Assembly (NCBI GenBank): GCA_027623995.1
Contig: JAQBUF010000001.1
Span: 1-64,000, forward strand
Reading direction: 5' to 3'
DNA: 64,000 nt
DNA from: Nitrospirota bacterium
GTDB lineage: Bacteria; Nitrospirota; Nitrospiria; Nitrospirales; UBA8639
The notes beneath the pieces are model-generated. The model did no database searches. It was not told the DNA's origin and saw nothing but the letters and a program-made list of their open reading frames with translations. Every line of letters begins with the position of its first letter. Within the stretch, counting starts at the first letter, position 1. Positions 61,821 to 64,000 of this stretch are shown here, one piece after another. The translations under genes and the position numbers were made by a program.

Positions 61821-62744
61821 ATGCGCAACCGGATTTCGTGTTCTGCTCAAAAATTAAGTCAACTTGAACCGGAAATGGTGGAATCTGTGGTTGGCGGCCA
61901 TGTGTATAAACTTGGCACTCAATATCTCGCCGAAAATCGTGTGAGAGTTCTAGACTCTGATGAAGGACAAATAAACTCTGAAGTTGATGGCACGTATGGG
62001 GTGTATTCTCAAACCATTCGATTAAAGAGTGGGACGTTAACCACCAAATGTTCCTGTCCTGCATCTGAGCAACCATTTTGCCGACATTGTGTCGCGGTGT
62101 TGTTGAAAAATTTTCATTCACAATCCCCTGAAGAAGTGGTGGTGAAACCTGTGCAAAAATCAGTACACGAAGCAGTTAAAGAAGCAGCCACGGAAATTGC
62201 CAGTTATAAATCTGCAGATACATCTAAGGTGAGTTCAAGTAGTGTCGATTTTAAATTTCATGAAATCGGTGCATTCGTTGATTGGATTCAAGGCGTCATG
62301 GAGGCTTTGGCCAAAGATGCCCCCCTCCCTAACTTGCCTGATTTACCCCCTGGCGCTGTTCGCAGTTGGACAGAGGTTATTCAAGACCTTCGTGTTCGCT
62401 ATCAAGGATGTGATAAAGAGCGAATTGAAGCAAAAACCGAATTAGGTGATTGCAAAAATCGTATCGCGACTCTGACACAAGACTTGGAAAAGTCGACAAA
62501 TGAAGCTAAAGAATACAAAGTGAAATATGCCGAAATCCGGAATGAATTGGACCGTTGCCAGGTAATGCTCGAAGGTCATGCGGTGTTGGTGAAAGAACGT
62601 GATCGGTACGCAGATCAAATGAATGGTTTGCGCGGGGAACTCCTGCGAAAAGGGGCGGAGCTCGATGCCTTGGCTGATTCAATTAAACAAGTTTCCGGTG
62701 CCCTGCAAGCTGCTACATACACCTCCTCCTCGATAGGTCTCTAG
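61821..62744 (+). CDS. SWIM zinc-finger protein with coiled coil
   Basis: 307 residues. A SWIM motif (CSCPASEQPFCRHCVAVLL, pattern CxC...CxH) at about residues 73-95, preceded by VGGHVYKLGTQYLAENRVR as in other bacterial SWIM proteins. Residues about 195-295 are a coiled coil (ELGDCKNRIATLTQDLEK and more). SWIM fingers bind nucleic acids or proteins; in bacteria they often occur with SNF2 helicases, but none is adjacent here. Function unknown. Confidence 0.72.
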   Translation: MRNRISCSAQKLSQLEPEMVESVVGGHVYKLGTQYLAENRVRVLDSDEGQINSEVDGTYGVYSQTIRLKSGTLTTKCSCPASEQPFCRHCVAVLLKNFHSQSPEEVVVKPVQKSVHEAVKEAATEIASYKSADTSKVSSSSVDFKFHEIGAFVDWIQGVMEALAKDAPLPNLPDLPPGAVRSWTEVIQDLRVRYQGCDKERIEAKTELGDCKNRIATLTQDLEKSTNEAKEYKVKYAEIRNELDRCQVMLEGHAVLVKERDRYADQMNGLRGELLRKGAELDALADSIKQVSGALQAATYTSSSIGL

Positions 62745-62808
62745 TTGCTCGTCGCTTAGAGAAGGATCACAGCCGAGCGACCAGCAACTCGTAACCAGCC
62801 CACTCCCC

Positions 62809-63288
62809 CTACCACTCCTCTACTGCCGAGAGATTAGACTCCATCCAGTGCTCGAGGCGATCAGTAATATGCTCAAAGGCCTTGGCCGCTGGTGAAGTGG
62901 GATTATGATCCACGACTGGAAGATATTTCTGGATGGAGTGTTCGACGGCGACATCCTGGGGAATTTGTCCCAGCAGATGTAATTCAGTTCCAATATACTG
63001 CTGAACCATTTGTTGAAGGTGGAGGGTATTGACCTTTGACGCTCTTCCCATGCGGTTCAAAATGAGGCAAGGGGTAAAAGATTCTAATGCTGTCTTGGCG
63101 ATGGCGGTGCCGGCCTCATTGGTGTGCCCGACGGCATCCAATACTTCTTGGATACTTTGAAACTCTCGATTCGAAAGGGCAGTGGCAATTGGATCTCTGG
63201 CTAAAAAGGCTGAGAGCACTTTTCGAATGGCGGCAAGTTTGATAAATCGATAGAGATCCAGGACTGAGGTTGGATCAGGTGTCGCCAC
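62809..63288 (-). CDS. MinD/FlhG-like ATPase, C-terminal part (out of frame)
   Basis: 159 residues continuing the ATPase that starts at 63730: TPDPTSVLDLYRFIKLA, ILNRMGRASKV, LLGQIPQDVAVEHSIQ and a C-terminal amphipathic-like region. It is separated from the N-terminal part only by a 16-bp duplication. The ATG at 63288 lies in the duplication and is unlikely to be a true start. Confidence 0.75.
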   Translation of the reverse strand: MATPDPTSVLDLYRFIKLAAIRKVLSAFLARDPIATALSNREFQSIQEVLDAVGHTNEAGTAIAKTALESFTPCLILNRMGRASKVNTLHLQQMVQQYIGTELHLLGQIPQDVAVEHSIQKYLPVVDHNPTSPAAKAFEHITDRLEHWMESNLSAVEEW

Positions 63289-63315
63289 GGTCAGGTGTCG
63301 CCACGGTCAGGTGTC
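63275..63315. repeat. 16-bp tandem duplication (2.5 copies) causing frameshift
   Basis: TCAGGTGTCGCCACGG at 63275-63290 and again at 63291-63306, then TCAGGTGTC. Removing one unit restores a continuous frame reading GHLTVATPDPTSVLD; with two units it reads VATPDRGDT and stops. Confidence 0.9.
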
Positions 63316-63730
63316 CATTTGCGAATAAAAAGAAATCCAATGTATGAAAATGGGTGCCAGCTCCAACGTCTACAAGGACGATGTCCCCTTCCAATTTTCG
63401 CAAATGATTGAGCAGCCGTTTTTTCTTGGGGTGGGGGAGGTTGGAAGTGAGGAGTGTTTCCCCAGTTCCGGAAATTAGTGACAAATTTGCGTGGACAGAT
63501 AAAGGTTGAACCGCTTCTTGCAGTGTTTTTATCTTACGATTTAAAAAGTCAGTAAGAGTTACCTGAGGGTGAAAATGCCCAAAGAGCACATGGAGGTTGG
63601 CTCCTCCAGTGTCTAAATCGACCAGGGTGACTCGATAACCTCGCTTAGCCAGCAAGAGCCCCAAATTGCTGGAGACCATGCTTTTTCCTGCCCCTCCTTT
63701 TCCTGAAGCCACGGATAAAATAATGGGCAT
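63275..63730 (-). CDS. MinD/FlhG-like ATPase, N-terminal part
   Basis: 151 residues. Deviant Walker A SGKGGAGKSMVSSNLG, switch I-like DLDTGGANLH and VLVDVGAGTHF as Walker B, as in FlhG/FleN and MinD-type P-loop ATPases. Ends early at a TGA that is created by the tandem duplication. The intact protein would have about 300 residues. The last 270 bases of the window beyond it show no feature that can be supported. Confidence 0.78.
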   Translation of the reverse strand: MPIILSVASGKGGAGKSMVSSNLGLLLAKRGYRVTLVDLDTGGANLHVLFGHFHPQVTLTDFLNRKIKTLQEAVQPLSVHANLSLISGTGETLLTSNLPHPKKKRLLNHLRKLEGDIVLVDVGAGTHFHTLDFFLFANGHLTVATPDRGDT

Positions 63731-64000
63731 GGGTAAGTCGACTAGCCTTTCAAGTCAAAAACATTTATTCGTTTTACCAAACTGCACGGGAGGTTATGAA
63801 GATGATTCGGGGGTTTGCCATATAAAGATGGATGTATTTGCCTGAGTGTAGCACATCCCTAATATCGGGCCTATCAAAAATCTCGTTGGTGCAATAATCG
63901 AGACTTCTGGCGAGGGAGATTGTTCTCTCTGGCGTTGATGGGTCTTTTTGAGATGAGCAAAAATTTATCCCCTCTACGATAGAGCCATGGCCAACATATA

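Overview
This 64 kb chromosomal window comes from a Gram-negative bacterium with mid-range GC. It carries type IV pilus motor genes, an FASII fatty-acid cluster beside rpmF/plsX, large hybrid histidine kinases, a haem-binding DUF3365 sensor and several families of palindromic intergenic repeats. The overall picture fits Nitrospirota (Nitrospira-like), but no rRNA or other decisive marker is present, so the lineage is an inference.

Layout. 0-5.1 kb: a DciA-like gene, smpB, and a two-gene trehalose/disaccharide unit (HAD-OtsB fusion plus GH65 phosphorylase). 5.2-10.8 kb: PepSY lipoprotein, P-type cation ATPase (split by an in-frame TGA), FtsH and a cysteine-less IscA-like protein, preceded by a sigma-54-like promoter. 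10.8-20.3 kb is a decay zone. It holds two ftsH 3'-end fragments flanking a DUF4143 ATPase, the 3' end of a group II intron, a hypE 3' fragment, a TPR fragment, a hybrid kinase broken by TAG, tandem repeat elements, a broken receiver domain, a free Hpt protein and a substrate-binding-protein fragment. 20.3-32.9 kb: a second intact hybrid kinase, then an ion-transport and signalling block (SulP, NtrC-type regulator, CHASE3/HAMP/PAS kinase, DUF3365 haem protein, NhaD antiporter, CBS pair). 33.6-38.5 kb: pgsA-like gene, pilB, a degenerate and TAG-interrupted pilT, and pilC. 38.6-52.4 kb is housekeeping: ispE, prs, rplY, pth, rpsF-ssb-rpsR, yceD-rpmF-plsX-fabH-enoyl reductase-fabD-fabG-acpP-fabF-rnc and a cyclophilin. 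52.4-56.4 kb: repeats, a PIN/RHH toxin-antitoxin pair, a Zn-ribbon-like protein and a beta-propeller protein. 56.4-64 kb: folD-metF-panB, purA, tRNA-Lys, an SNase-like protein, a SWIM zinc-finger protein and a MinD/FlhG-like ATPase frameshifted by a 16-bp tandem duplication.

The most unusual content is (1) a palindromic repeat family built from GTGAAGC heptamers and CGAGATACG-type units. It sits in-frame inside receiver domains of the hybrid kinases and also forms hairpins between genes, reminiscent of Rickettsia palindromic elements; and (2) four otherwise well-conserved genes, each interrupted by one small lesion (TGA, TAG, TAG, 16-bp duplication). All functional assignments are read from motifs and remembered family features; no database search was run.
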